The notes: generated by a model from the letters alone, not told the origin. Shown: positions 9,746 to 17,988, counted from the first letter of the stretch. The stretch is DNA of 64,000 bases from Alphaproteobacteria bacterium (GCA_017307375.1 JAFKFH010000016.1:62001-126000), one strand, 5' to 3'. Program-made: numbers and translations.

Positions 9746-10858
9746 ATGGCGTACGATTTTCTGGTGATCGGGGCGGGCATCTCGGGGGCGGCCGCGGCCT
9801 ACGAGCTGGCCGCCTGGGGCAGCGTGCTGTTGATCGAGGCCGAGACCATGCCGGGCTATCATTCGACCGGCCGGTCGGCCGCCCTTTATACTCGCAACTA
9901 TGGCGTGCCGGTCGTGCGTGCGGTCAATGCCGCGAGCCACCCGTTCTTCATCGATCCGCCCGACGGTTTTGCCGAGCATCCGCTGCTCACCCCGCGCGGG
10001 GCGCTGACCGTCGCCCGGCCCGGGGACGAAGGCCTGCTCGATCCGATCCTGGCGCTGTCGTCGCCAGGCAACGAAATCCTGCCGGTGCCCGCGGCCGAAG
10101 CGCTGCGGCTGGCGCCGTTGCTGCGGCCCGATCAGGTCGCGCTCGGCCTCTACGAGGCGGGGGTGATGGATATCGACGTCGCCGGGCTGCATCAGGGTTA
10201 TCTGCGCGGCGCGCGCCGCAGGGGCGTCGAAATCCGTTGCGATGCGCGGGTCAGCGGACTGAGCCGGCACGATGGCGGCTGGTCGGCTGCGGCCGGCGGC
10301 GAGATCCTGGTGGCCGGTGTGGTGATCAACGCCGCCGGTGCCTGGGCCGACGAGATCGGCAGGCTTGCCGGCGCGCGCCCGATTGGCCTGATCCCGAAGC
10401 GGCGCACCGCGATCCTCGTCGATCCGCCGGCGGGCGGGGGCGTCGAGTCGCTGCCGCTGGTCGAGTTCGCCGGCGACGAGGCCTATTTCAAGCCCGATGC
10501 CGGCAAGATCATGGCATCACCTGGTGACCAGACGCCGACCGCGCCGCAGGATGCGCAGCCCGAGGAATGGGACACCGCCGTGCTGGTCGACTGGCTGCAG
10601 CGGCATACCACGCTGCCGGTCGCCCGGGTCGGCCACGCCTGGGCCGGGTTGCGGTCGTTCGTCGCCGACGAAGCGCCGGTCGTCGGTTTCGATCCCGAGG
10701 TGGACGGGTTCTTCTGGCTGGCCGGGCAGGGCGGGTTCGGCATCATGATGGCGCCGGCCCTGAGCCGCGCCGCCGCCGGCCTGATCGCCGGCTCAGGCTT
10801 GCCGCCCGACCTGGGTGTGCCGGCGGCCTCGCTTGCGCCCGCGCGGCTTCAGACGTAG
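9746..10858 (+). CDS. FAD-dependent D-amino-acid dehydrogenase, DauA-like
   Basis: A 370-residue DAO-fold flavoprotein. The Rossmann motif is at residues 8-13 (GAGISG). Many segments match D-arginine dehydrogenase DauA of Pseudomonas aeruginosa as I remember it: GYHSTGRSAA (37-46), EHPLL-PR, LHQGYLRG, INAAGAW, GLIPKRR, KPDAG and WAGLRSFVADE. These include the His, Tyr and Arg positions that line the DauA active site. DauA-type enzymes oxidise D-amino acids, chiefly basic ones, to 2-oxo acids and pass electrons to the respiratory chain rather than to oxygen. Start ATG 9746 has a ggtagggg site; an in-frame upstream start at 9698 lacks family similarity. It is divergent from the peptide-import unit, so it may process a D-residue released by that pathway. 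The exact substrate is inferred. Confidence 0.85.
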   Translation: MAYDFLVIGAGISGAAAAYELAAWGSVLLIEAETMPGYHSTGRSAALYTRNYGVPVVRAVNAASHPFFIDPPDGFAEHPLLTPRGALTVARPGDEGLLDPILALSSPGNEILPVPAAEALRLAPLLRPDQVALGLYEAGVMDIDVAGLHQGYLRGARRRGVEIRCDARVSGLSRHDGGWSAAAGGEILVAGVVINAAGAWADEIGRLAGARPIGLIPKRRTAILVDPPAGGGVESLPLVEFAGDEAYFKPDAGKIMASPGDQTPTAPQDAQPEEWDTAVLVDWLQRHTTLPVARVGHAWAGLRSFVADEAPVVGFDPEVDGFFWLAGQGGFGIMMAPALSRAAAGLIAGSGLPPDLGVPAASLAPARLQT

Positions 10859-11346
10859 GCGATCGCCCGTCCGCAGACCAGGACGGCCAGCCAGGCGGCG
10901 AGCGAGACCAGGCCGGCGATCCGGGCAGCCGGCGGCAATGCGGCACCGGCCGGCCATTGGCGCAGCCCGTCGCGGAAACGCCAGTGGAAGAGGGCAAGGT
11001 TGGCGAGGCCCAGCAGGATCAGCCCCTGCTTGGCCAGGAACAGCGGGTTGTGCAGATAGGCCACCGCCTCGGTGACGAACAGCAACGAACCCGCCGCCGC
11101 TGCGATCGCCAGCCCGCCGCCGGCAACCGGCAGGGCAATGGCCGCCAGTGCGGCCGGTGCGATGCCGCGTCCCAGCCCGACCAGCCGCAGGTCGAAGACG
11201 AAGATGCCGCCGATCAGGCAGGCAAAGCCGAGGATGTGCAGCGTCTCGACGGCCGGGTAGAGGCTGACCCCGCCGCGCATCGCCTGGGCCAGCGCGGAAT
11301 GTTCCAGCCAGGCCGCCCAGTCCGGTCCGCCCCGGTAGTCGTGCAT
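10849..11346 (-). CDS. Membrane protein of the DUF6644 type
   Basis: A 165-residue inner-membrane protein with four hydrophobic segments, of the kind annotated DUF6644. No catalytic motif is recognisable. It is coupled to the preceding DUF6152 gene by an ATGA overlap (start ATG 11346, stop of the partner at 11348-11346). Its 3' end overlaps the convergent dehydrogenase gene by 10 bp. The pairing of a secreted DUF6152 protein with this membrane protein suggests one envelope function, which is unknown. Confidence 0.7.
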   Translation of the reverse strand: MHDYRGGPDWAAWLEHSALAQAMRGGVSLYPAVETLHILGFACLIGGIFVFDLRLVGLGRGIAPAALAAIALPVAGGGLAIAAAAGSLLFVTEAVAYLHNPLFLAKQGLILLGLANLALFHWRFRDGLRQWPAGAALPPAARIAGLVSLAAWLAVLVCGRAIAYV

Positions 11347-11696
11347 CAGCGCAGCTCGACCGTCTTGCCGGCGACGACGATGCGCTCGGCCCGCAGTTCC
11401 GTCTGTTCGGTCTTGTGGGGATAGCCGATCACGGTGACGGTATCGCCGATCCTGATCGATCCGTCCGGCAACCCGCGGCTCTGCATCCGGAACGGCGGGG
11501 CCAGGACGATGTCCCAGGTCTTTGCCTCGGTCTTCAGCCCGATCTTCACATGCGGGTTCTGGTAGGCGAGGGTCGTGATCGTGCCCTCGACGGTCAGGGT
11601 CTGATCGGCGTCGTAGCCGCTCCAGCCGTGGTGGGCGAGGGCGGCGGCGGGGACGAAGGCGGCGAGGCCGAACAGAACCAGGTGGCGGCGCGTCAT
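11346..11696 (-). CDS. Secreted DUF6152 family protein
   Basis: A 116-residue protein with a signal peptide (MTRRHLVLFGLAAFVPAAALA) followed at once by the family hallmark HHGWSGYD. The remainder is a small beta-rich domain (TVEGTITTLAYQNPH, GDTVTVIGYP) resembling single-domain OB-like periplasmic proteins. The paired histidines at the mature N-terminus could bind metal; this is inference. Start ATG 11696 is fixed by an upstream ggaggaga site. It is divergent from the flagellar operon, and its upstream region holds the flgF enhancer-like site. Confidence 0.8.
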   Translation of the reverse strand: MTRRHLVLFGLAAFVPAAALAHHGWSGYDADQTLTVEGTITTLAYQNPHVKIGLKTEAKTWDIVLAPPFRMQSRGLPDGSIRIGDTVTVIGYPHKTEQTELRAERIVVAGKTVELR

Positions 11697-11750
11697 GGCG
11701 GTCTCCTCCGGTCGGACGGGGGCGATCTTGACATGGATCGCCCCGGCCTG

Positions 11751-11767
11751 CCCGGCAAATCCTGCCG
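11751..11767 (+). promoter_or_regulatory. Upstream activating site shared with flgI (17-bp identical sequence)
   Basis: The sequence cccggcaaatcctgccg occurs here and again, identical, at 18680-18696 upstream of flgI. It is an imperfect dyad (cggca-aatcc-tgccg). It ends 53 bp before the -24 element of the flgF sigma-54 promoter, a normal enhancer distance. Likely the binding site of a FlbD-type sigma-54 activator; the protein assignment is inference from the neighbouring fliX gene. Confidence 0.7.
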
Positions 11768-11820
11768 CTACGCCTTTGGTGTCCATCAGCTAAGTCATTG
11801 ATTCTATTCGCTACGGCGAC

Positions 11821-11836
11821 TGGCACGCCAGTTGCA
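11821..11836 (+). promoter_or_regulatory. Sigma-54 promoter of the flgF operon
   Basis: TGGCACGCCAGTTGCA matches the sigma-54 consensus TGGCACG-N4-TTGCA completely. The invariant GG (11822-11823) and GC (11834-11835) are exactly 10 bp apart. Transcription would start near 11847, about 47 nt before the flgF ATG. An enhancer-like dyad lies 53 bp upstream. Confidence 0.9.
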
Positions 11837-11893
11837 AATACCGGATCGGCCGCGATGGACATGCGGCCTCGTAGCGGAGAGGACCGGTCAGCG

Positions 11894-12649
11894 ATGGAAA
11901 ATGTTGCCTATATCGGGTTGTCCCGCCTGACCACGATGCGGCGTCAGCTCGACGTGGTGGCCAACAACATTGCCAACATGAATGCCCCCGCCTTCAAGGC
12001 GGAGAAGATGATGTTCCAGGAGTATGTGATGCGCTCGTCCGAGCGCATCGGCATGAAGCAGGACAACATCTCGTTCGTGCGCGACTACGGCACCGCCCGC
12101 AACATGGCCGAGGGCGAGTTCGAGGTCACCGGCAACTCGCTCGACGTCGCCATTGCCGGCCAGGGCTTCCTCGCCGTCGATACCCCGGTCGGGCCGCGCT
12201 ACACCCGCAACGGCCGGCTGCGGCTCGACTCGCAGGGCCAGCTGACCGATGCCAACGGCTATCCGCTGCTCGACGACCAGGGCCGCCGGGTGCAGATCAA
12301 CGGCAATCGCGGCGAGATCACCATCGCGCATGACGGCACGATCTCGATGGTCAACCAGAACGTCACCCAGAATCTCGGCCGCCTGTCGCTCGTCACCTTC
12401 GCCAATCCCCAGCAGCTGACCATGACCGGCCGGGGCCTCTATGCCGCACCCGAGGGCCAGGCACCGGTTCCGGCGGTGGACGTGACGCTGCGCCAGGGGG
12501 TGATCGAGGGCTCGAACGTCCAGCCGGTGGTCGAGCTGACCTCGATGGTCGAACTCAGCCGGGCCTACGACGCCGCCGAGCAGATGCTGCAATCCGACAC
12601 CGACCGCCAGCGCAAGGCGATCGACCGCCTCGCCCGCATTACCGCCTGA
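11894..12649 (+). CDS. flgF: Flagellar basal-body rod protein FlgF
   Basis: Proximal-rod protein of the flagellar basal body, exported by the flagellar type III apparatus. The 251-residue product has the axial-protein N-terminus (VVANNIANMNAPAFK, residues 22-36) and the C-terminal coiled segment (ELSRAYDAAEQML) that assembles into the rod. The start MENVAYIGLSRL is typical of alphaproteobacterial FlgF; an upstream in-frame codon at 11798 would run through the sigma-54 promoter and is rejected. First gene of flgF-flgG-flgA-flgH, 19 bp before flgG. Confidence 0.95.
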   Translation: MENVAYIGLSRLTTMRRQLDVVANNIANMNAPAFKAEKMMFQEYVMRSSERIGMKQDNISFVRDYGTARNMAEGEFEVTGNSLDVAIAGQGFLAVDTPVGPRYTRNGRLRLDSQGQLTDANGYPLLDDQGRRVQINGNRGEITIAHDGTISMVNQNVTQNLGRLSLVTFANPQQLTMTGRGLYAAPEGQAPVPAVDVTLRQGVIEGSNVQPVVELTSMVELSRAYDAAEQMLQSDTDRQRKAIDRLARITA

Positions 12650-12668
12650 AGCCTGAGGAGAAACCGAC

Positions 12669-13457
12669 ATGCGCTCGCTTCAGATCGCCGCCACCGGCAT
12701 GCAGGCCCAGCAGACCAACGTCGAGGTCATTTCCAACAATATCGCCAACATGGCGACGACCGGCCACAAGCGGCAGCGCGTCGAGTTCCAGGATCTGCTC
12801 TACCAGAACCAGCGCCGCGTCGGCGCCTCGACCGCCGATGCGAACACCGTGGTGCCGGCCGGCATCCAGCTCGGCGTCGGTGTCCGTGTCGGCGCGGTCT
12901 ACCGCATCCTCGAGCAGGGGACGCTGACCATGACCAACAATCCCTACGACCTGGCGATTTCGGGCCGCGGCTACTTCCAGGTGCAGATCCCGGGCCAGGA
13001 CCAGCTGTTCTACACCCGGGCCGGCGCCTTCACCCTGAACCCGCAGGGCCAGATGGTCACCCAGGACGGCTATCCGGTGCAGCCGGTGATCACCATCCCG
13101 CAGAACGCCACCGAGGTGTCGATCTCGCAGACCGGCCTGGTCCAGGTGACGATCCCCGGTCAGATCCAGCCCCAGCAGGTCGGCCAGCTGACGATCGGCA
13201 CCTTCATCAATGCCGGCGGCCTCGAATCGGTCGGCGACAACCTGTTCCTGGAAACCCCGGCCTCGGGCCAGGTCACGCTCGGCAATCCCGGCGCCATCGG
13301 CTACGGCATCCTGCGCCAGGGCTATCTCGAGACGTCGAACGTCAATCCGGTCACCGAGATCACCAACCTGATCACCGCCCAGCGCGCCTACGAGATGAAC
13401 TCGAAGGTGATCACCACCTCGGACCAGATGCTGCAGACCACCAACCAGCTGCGCTGA
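12669..13457 (+). CDS. flgG: Flagellar basal-body rod protein FlgG
   Basis: Distal-rod protein, 262 residues, the usual length. The start MRSLQIAATGM and the motif VISNNIANMATTGHKRQR near residue 20 are characteristic, as is the C-terminal AQRAYEMNSKVITTSDQML segment. A strong gaggag ribosome site lies 8 bp before the ATG. Second gene of the sigma-54-driven operon; the product polymerises on the FlgF segment inside the periplasm. Confidence 0.97.
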   Translation: MRSLQIAATGMQAQQTNVEVISNNIANMATTGHKRQRVEFQDLLYQNQRRVGASTADANTVVPAGIQLGVGVRVGAVYRILEQGTLTMTNNPYDLAISGRGYFQVQIPGQDQLFYTRAGAFTLNPQGQMVTQDGYPVQPVITIPQNATEVSISQTGLVQVTIPGQIQPQQVGQLTIGTFINAGGLESVGDNLFLETPASGQVTLGNPGAIGYGILRQGYLETSNVNPVTEITNLITAQRAYEMNSKVITTSDQMLQTTNQLR

Positions 13458-13481
13458 TCCATGTTGCAGGAAGACCGCGTC

Positions 13482-14525
13482 ATGCGCATTGCCATGTTCC
13501 TTCTCGCCGCCAGCCTGCTGCTCTCCGGGCTTGTCGCGATCCTGGCCGCCTCGATCGCCCTGTCGGGCACGGCCCATGCCGCGACGGCGGCCGCGCGCGA
13601 CATGCGCGAGGTCCGCCTCAAATCGAATCCGACGGTGGCAGCGGCGACCGTGACGCTCGGCGACCTGTTCGACAATGCCGGCCCGGCCGAGCGCGTGATC
13701 GTCGCCGACTCGCCGGCACCCGGCGAGCGCATGTTCCTGCGCGCCGGCTACCTCGCCTCGATCGCCCGCGAGAACGGCCTGAACTGGTCGGGCGACCAGT
13801 CGGTGCGCGGCGTCACCGTGACGCGCGGCGGCCGCATGGTGCCGCAGGCCGACCTGCTGGGCGAGATCGGCCGCGTCGCCAAGGAACGTCTGGGCGGGGC
13901 GCGCTACGAGGTTTCGCTCGACAACCGGGCCCAGCAGCTCTTCGTGCCCGACGACGTTCTCCCCTCGCTGCGCGTCGACGATTTCGACATCGATCGCCGC
14001 ACCGGCCGGTTCACCGCGGTCGTCGTCTATCCGGCGGATCCGGCCGTGGCGGGCGAGAAGGTGCGGCTGACCGGCCGGGCCGCCGAAATCGCCGAGATCC
14101 CGGTCCTGCGCGGCCCGGTGGCCATGGGCACGGTCATCGGCTGGAACGACATCGACTACATGGAAATCCGGCCCGAGCAGCTCAGCCGCTACAACATCGT
14201 CAATCCGCAGGAGATCGTCGGCCTGGCGGCGGCCCGCTCACTGACCGCCGGCCAGCCGCTGCGCCTCGGCGACGTGAAGAAGCCCGAGATGGTCGCCCGC
14301 AACGGCATCGTCACGCTCACCTTCCGCCGCCCCGGCATCACGTTGAGCCTGCAGGGCCGCGCGACCGAACCCGGCGCGATGGGCGAGACCGTGCGGGTCA
14401 TGAACCTGTCTTCCAACAAGATCGTCCAGGCCATCGTCATCGGCCCGGGCGAGGTCGAGGTCCTGGCCGCCACCGGCACGCCGGTCGCGCAGGGTCTGGC
14501 CGCCCGTACCGCCGCCGTGAACTGA
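13482..14525 (+). CDS. flgA: Flagellar P-ring assembly chaperone FlgA
   Basis: Periplasmic chaperone for assembly of the FlgI P ring. The product has 347 residues from ATG 13482, chosen because an aggaag site sits about 10 bp before it; ATG 13461, seven codons earlier, overlaps that site. A long signal sequence (MRIAMFLLAASLLLSGLVAIL, then AHAAT) leads to SAF/ChapFlgA domains: EIPVLRGPVAMGTVIGWNDI near residue 212, then GLAAARSLTAGQPL and a C-terminal beta domain ending NLSSNKIVQAIV. It is longer than the E. coli protein, as usual in alphaproteobacteria. It follows flgG by 24 bp. Confidence 0.93.
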   Translation: MRIAMFLLAASLLLSGLVAILAASIALSGTAHAATAAARDMREVRLKSNPTVAAATVTLGDLFDNAGPAERVIVADSPAPGERMFLRAGYLASIARENGLNWSGDQSVRGVTVTRGGRMVPQADLLGEIGRVAKERLGGARYEVSLDNRAQQLFVPDDVLPSLRVDDFDIDRRTGRFTAVVVYPADPAVAGEKVRLTGRAAEIAEIPVLRGPVAMGTVIGWNDIDYMEIRPEQLSRYNIVNPQEIVGLAAARSLTAGQPLRLGDVKKPEMVARNGIVTLTFRRPGITLSLQGRATEPGAMGETVRVMNLSSNKIVQAIVIGPGEVEVLAATGTPVAQGLAARTAAVN

Positions 14526-14538
14526 GGAGATCGCCCCG

Positions 14539-15318
14539 ATGACCGCGTCGCGCCTTCTACGCGTCGGCCTTGCCGTGGCGCTCTGCGCCCTGCTGCCGGC
14601 CTGCAACATCACCCAGCGCCTGGCCGACATGGGCGAGGCGCCGAAGCTGACGCCGATCGAGAATCCGCAGGCGCAGAAGGGCTACCAGCCCGTCGCCCTG
14701 CCGATGCCCTCGCCGGAACCGTCGACCAAACTGGCCAATTCGCTGTGGCGGCCGGGCGCGCGCGCCTTCTTCAAGGACCAGCGGGCCGCGCGCGTGGGCG
14801 ACATCGTCACCGTGGTCGTCAACATCGCCGACAAGGCTACGGCGAACAATGCGTCGAACCGGACCCGCGCGACGACCGAGACGGCCGGCCTGACCAACCT
14901 GCTCGGTACCGAAGTCAATTCGGCCACCGGGACCTCGAGCGGTTCGGCGATCGAAAACATCTTCCGCGGTGCCACTCCGGGCTCGCTGGTCAACGGCACC
15001 TCGACCTCGTCCTATGCCGGCGCCGGCAAGATCCAGCGCGACGAGACCGTGACCAGCCAGATCGCAGCGATCGTCACCCAGGTGCTGCCCAACGGCAATC
15101 TCGTTGTCCAGGGCCGTCAGGAAGTCCGCGTCAACTATGAAGTCCGCGAATTGCTGATTTCCGGCGTCGTCAGGCCCGAAGACATCACGGCGACCAACAC
15201 GGTCGAACACACCAAGATCGCCGAGGCGCGCATCTCCTATGGCGGGCGCGGCCAGCTCATGGATGTCCAGCAGCCGCGCTATGGCACCCAGCTCTTCGAC
15301 ATCATCTTCCCTTTCTGA
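14539..15318 (+). CDS. flgH: Flagellar L-ring lipoprotein FlgH
   Basis: Outer-membrane lipoprotein forming the L ring. The 259-residue product has a lipobox LLPAC (Cys at residue 22), the FlgH segment SLWRPGARAFFKDQRAARVGD, and a conserved C-terminus (QQPRYGTQLFDIIFPF). A gaggag site lies 9 bp upstream of the ATG. Last gene of the operon; a rho-independent terminator follows. Confidence 0.97.
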   Translation: MTASRLLRVGLAVALCALLPACNITQRLADMGEAPKLTPIENPQAQKGYQPVALPMPSPEPSTKLANSLWRPGARAFFKDQRAARVGDIVTVVVNIADKATANNASNRTRATTETAGLTNLLGTEVNSATGTSSGSAIENIFRGATPGSLVNGTSTSSYAGAGKIQRDETVTSQIAAIVTQVLPNGNLVVQGRQEVRVNYEVRELLISGVVRPEDITATNTVEHTKIAEARISYGGRGQLMDVQQPRYGTQLFDIIFPF

Positions 15319-15338
15319 TATTCGCGTCGATCCACTTC

Positions 15339-15376
15339 GGCGGGAGGCGGGCGACCGCTTCCCGCCTTTTTCTTTG
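15339..15376 (+). terminator. Rho-independent terminator after flgH
   Basis: A GC-rich stem (ggcgggaggcg against cgcttcccgcc, one mispair) with a short loop is followed directly by tttttcttt. It begins 20 bp after the flgH stop and separates the flgFGAH operon from the GGDEF-EAL gene. Confidence 0.85.
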
Positions 15377-15438
15377 CCGTCGGCTTTGCTTGAGATCGGC
15401 CTGTCTATTCTGTAAGACACCAATTAGTAGTCGAGACG

Positions 15439-15468
15439 AACCGTTACAATTATGCGTAACGGTTGTAA
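15439..15468. promoter_or_regulatory. Nested inverted repeats upstream of the GGDEF-EAL gene
   Basis: Perfect 9-bp arms aaccgttac (15439-15447) and gtaacggtt (15456-15464) flank 8 bp, and a second pair ttacaa/ttgtaa (15444-15449, 15463-15468) overlaps them. The site lies about 85 bp before the GGDEF-EAL start in an AT-richer stretch. It reads as a protein-binding operator rather than a terminator because no T-run follows. The binding protein is unknown. Confidence 0.5.
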
Positions 15469-15552
15469 GGGTCCAAATAACGAGAAATACCAAGGACTCG
15501 CGCTACAATGCCGATTGCATGACGCTCGTCCAGCGAGCATCATCTTTTTCGC

Positions 15553-17511
15553 ATGCGAATCCTGCCGCATTTCTCGGCCCCTCTCCCGCGTGAGTTGGAG
15601 GTCCGCTACCGCGCCAGGCGCCTGCGCGAAACCTTGCCCTTGCTGGCTGGCCTTTCGATCCTGGCGCTGATCGCGCTGCTGCTGTCGATCACCTGGGATC
15701 TGATTACCGCGACCGATTTCCTGCTGCGCTCCCTGCCGTTTCGCCTGGTCGGCCTGTCCTGGGCCGGCCTGTGCCTGATCGGCTGCACGCTGTGGCGTGA
15801 TCCGCGGCTGGTGCCGGCGGCAGCGATCGCCACCGCGGTCGTCGGCGGCATCACGCTCGCCGGCATCGGCGGCGCTGCCGCGCCCGAGCAGTCCTACGGC
15901 ATGATTGCGCCCGGGGTCGCCCTGTTCATCGTCGCCTCGGCGATGATCGCGCCGACCCTCGGCCTGATCCTGCGTTGCGGCGTCCTCGTCACCTGCATCT
16001 ACGCGATCGGCGGCGTCCTCGCCGACGAGCCGCTGGCGACCCTGGTCCAGCAGGAACTGTTCGTCGCCACCGCCGTGGTCGTCGCCCTGTTCGTCGCCGG
16101 CACCAACGATTATTTCCGCCGGACCCACTACGCCATCGCCGCCGCCAGGGCCCAGACCGAGGCGGCGCGTGCCGCCGAGGATCGCGAACGGGCGCGTTAC
16201 CTCGTCCGCCACGATCCGCTGACCGAACTGCTGAACCGCGACGCGCTGGTCGCCGATCTCGACGGCGAGATCGGCGCCAGGCCCGACCACGCCTTCGACC
16301 TTGTCGTCGTCAATCTCGATCGCTTCGGCGCGTTGTCCGGCCGGCACGGCCCGGCCATGGCAGACGACCTTCTGATCGCGCTGGCCCGCCGCATGCGTCA
16401 GCGGTTGCCCGGGGCGGAATTCGCCGCCCGCATCGGCGGCGACGAATTCGCCTTGGTCGAACGCCCGTCTGAAAGCGCCGGATCGGGCGGCTTCGTCGCG
16501 GCGGTGCGCAGCCTGCTCGCCGATCCGTTTGCTCTGGCGGGCAAGACGGTCGCGGTTACCGCGACCTTTGGTGTCGCCCGCTATCCGGCCGACGGCCGCG
16601 ACGGCGCGGCGCTGGTTGCCCAGGCCCGGATCGCACTGGACGAGGCGCGCCGGGGCCATCGCGCGGTCGGCTTCTTCTCGGCCCGGCTCGACAACGTCGC
16701 CCGCCGTCGTGCCCGTACGGTCGAGGCGCTGAATCGCGCGGTCGAGCAGGGTGGGTTCGAACTCCACTACCAGCCCCAGCACAGGCTGCGCGACGGGGCG
16801 CTGGTCGGGGCCGAGGCGCTGTTGCGCTGGCGCGATGTCGACGGTGTCATGATCCCGCCGGCCGAATTCATCCCCCTGGCCGAAGAGGCCGGGCTGATCC
16901 AGTCGATCGGCCAGTGGGTGATCGAGGAGGCCTGTGCCCAGGCCCGGCGCTGGGCGGCCGAGGGCCTGCCGCCGCTGCGGCTGGCCGTCAACGTTTCGCC
17001 GCTGCAGTTGCGTCAGCCCGATTTTCCCGAGCGTGTGGCGCTGGCGCTGGCCGAAAGCGGCGTCGCGCCGGAATGGCTGTCGATGGAGATCACCGAAAGC
17101 GCGGCGATGTCCGACATCGAGGGATCGGTCGAACTGCTGGCGCGGGTCAAGGCGACCGGCGTCACCGTCGCGCTGGACGATTTCGGTACGGGCCATGCCT
17201 CGCTCGCCTGGCTCAACCGGCTGCCGGTCGACTACCTCAAGATCGATCGCAGCTTCGTTTCCGAATTGCCCTGGAATGCCAATGCGCTGACCATCAGCCG
17301 GGGGTTGATCGGCATGGCGCGGGGCCTGGGGCTCGGGATCATCGCCGAGGGGATCGAGACCTCCGGGCAGGAGGCGCTGCTGCGTGCCGCCGGCTGCGAC
17401 ATGGGCCAGGGCTACCACTACTCGCGGCCACTGCCGGCGGATCATTTCGCCGCCTACGTCATCCGCCATCTGGCCGAACGTGCGCCGCCCCGCGTCGTCG
17501 CCATGGAATGA
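15553..17511 (+). CDS. Membrane-anchored GGDEF-EAL cyclic-di-GMP protein
   Basis: A 652-residue protein with five to six hydrophobic segments in residues 28-183, a short linker helix, a GGDEF domain (about 205-380) and an EAL domain (about 385-640). GGDEF is intact (residues 295-299, metal Asp256), but the RxxD inhibitory site is absent (RLPG at the expected place). All phosphodiesterase residues read intact: E421 of EAL, N480, E512, DD 542-543, K563 and E599. It could therefore both make and degrade c-di-GMP, or use the GGDEF domain as a GTP-sensing switch. It lies between flgH and dksA, inside the flagellar block, which suggests a role in the motility/attachment switch. No strong ribosome site is seen before ATG 15553. 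Confidence 0.93.
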   Translation: MRILPHFSAPLPRELEVRYRARRLRETLPLLAGLSILALIALLLSITWDLITATDFLLRSLPFRLVGLSWAGLCLIGCTLWRDPRLVPAAAIATAVVGGITLAGIGGAAAPEQSYGMIAPGVALFIVASAMIAPTLGLILRCGVLVTCIYAIGGVLADEPLATLVQQELFVATAVVVALFVAGTNDYFRRTHYAIAAARAQTEAARAAEDRERARYLVRHDPLTELLNRDALVADLDGEIGARPDHAFDLVVVNLDRFGALSGRHGPAMADDLLIALARRMRQRLPGAEFAARIGGDEFALVERPSESAGSGGFVAAVRSLLADPFALAGKTVAVTATFGVARYPADGRDGAALVAQARIALDEARRGHRAVGFFSARLDNVARRRARTVEALNRAVEQGGFELHYQPQHRLRDGALVGAEALLRWRDVDGVMIPPAEFIPLAEEAGLIQSIGQWVIEEACAQARRWAAEGLPPLRLAVNVSPLQLRQPDFPERVALALAESGVAPEWLSMEITESAAMSDIEGSVELLARVKATGVTVALDDFGTGHASLAWLNRLPVDYLKIDRSFVSELPWNANALTISRGLIGMARGLGLGIIAEGIETSGQEALLRAAGCDMGQGYHYSRPLPADHFAAYVIRHLAERAPPRVVAME

Positions 17512-17512
17512 C

Positions 17513-17545
17513 GCCGAAAAACAAGGAGGCCGGCTTGCGCCGGCC
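17513..17545 (-). terminator. Terminator of dksA
   Basis: On the minus strand a perfect 7-bp stem (ggccggc-gcaa-gccggcc) is followed by tccttgttttt. It starts 27 bp after the dksA stop and ends just beyond the stop of the convergent GGDEF-EAL gene, so it may serve both. Confidence 0.8.
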
Positions 17546-17571
17546 CCGCGAGGTCAAGTCTGCAATCGCCG

Positions 17572-17988
17572 TCAGGCGTCGCGATACGCCTTCTCGCGCC
17601 GTTCGTGGCGTTCCTGGGCCTCGATCGACAAGGTGGCGATCGGCCGCGCCTCCAGCCGCTTGATCGAGATCGGTTCACCGGTCTCTTCGCAATAGCCGTA
17701 GGTGTTGTCGTCGATCCGCTTCATCGCGGCGTCGATCTTGGAAATCAGCTTGCGCTGGCGGTCGCGGGTGCGCAACTCCAGCGCCCGCTCGGATTCGGTG
17801 GAGGCGCGGTCGGCAATATCCGGCTCCTGAACCGTGTCTTCCTGGAGATGCTGCAGCGTCTGATTGGACTCCCGTAGAATTTCATCCCGCCATTCCAGCA
17901 GCTTGCGGCGGAAATACTCCTTCATACGGGGATTCATGAACGGCTCGTCTTCTGACGGCCGGTAGTTGGGTTTCAACTGTATTCCCAT
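17572..17988 (-). CDS. dksA: RNA polymerase-binding transcription factor DksA
   Basis: Binds the RNA polymerase secondary channel and, with ppGpp, adjusts promoter output. The 138-residue product has the coiled-coil tip signature D57-IA-D60-R-A62 and the helix ALELRTRDRQRKLI. The globular end reads YGYCEETGEPISIKRL: only one of the four zinc-ligand cysteines of E. coli DksA remains (Cys100), a pattern known in alphaproteobacterial DksA such as that of Rhodobacter sphaeroides. It lies in the flagellar block, as in other alphaproteobacteria, but has its own sigma-70 promoter. Confidence 0.96.
   Translation of the reverse strand: MGIQLKPNYRPSEDEPFMNPRMKEYFRRKLLEWRDEILRESNQTLQHLQEDTVQEPDIADRASTESERALELRTRDRQRKLISKIDAAMKRIDDNTYGYCEETGEPISIKRLEARPIATLSIEAQERHERREKAYRDA

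Noticed and set aside
15424-17469. Minus-strand open frame of 681 codons opposite the GGDEF-EAL gene
   Set aside because: Antisense shadow; the plus strand encodes full GGDEF and EAL motifs.
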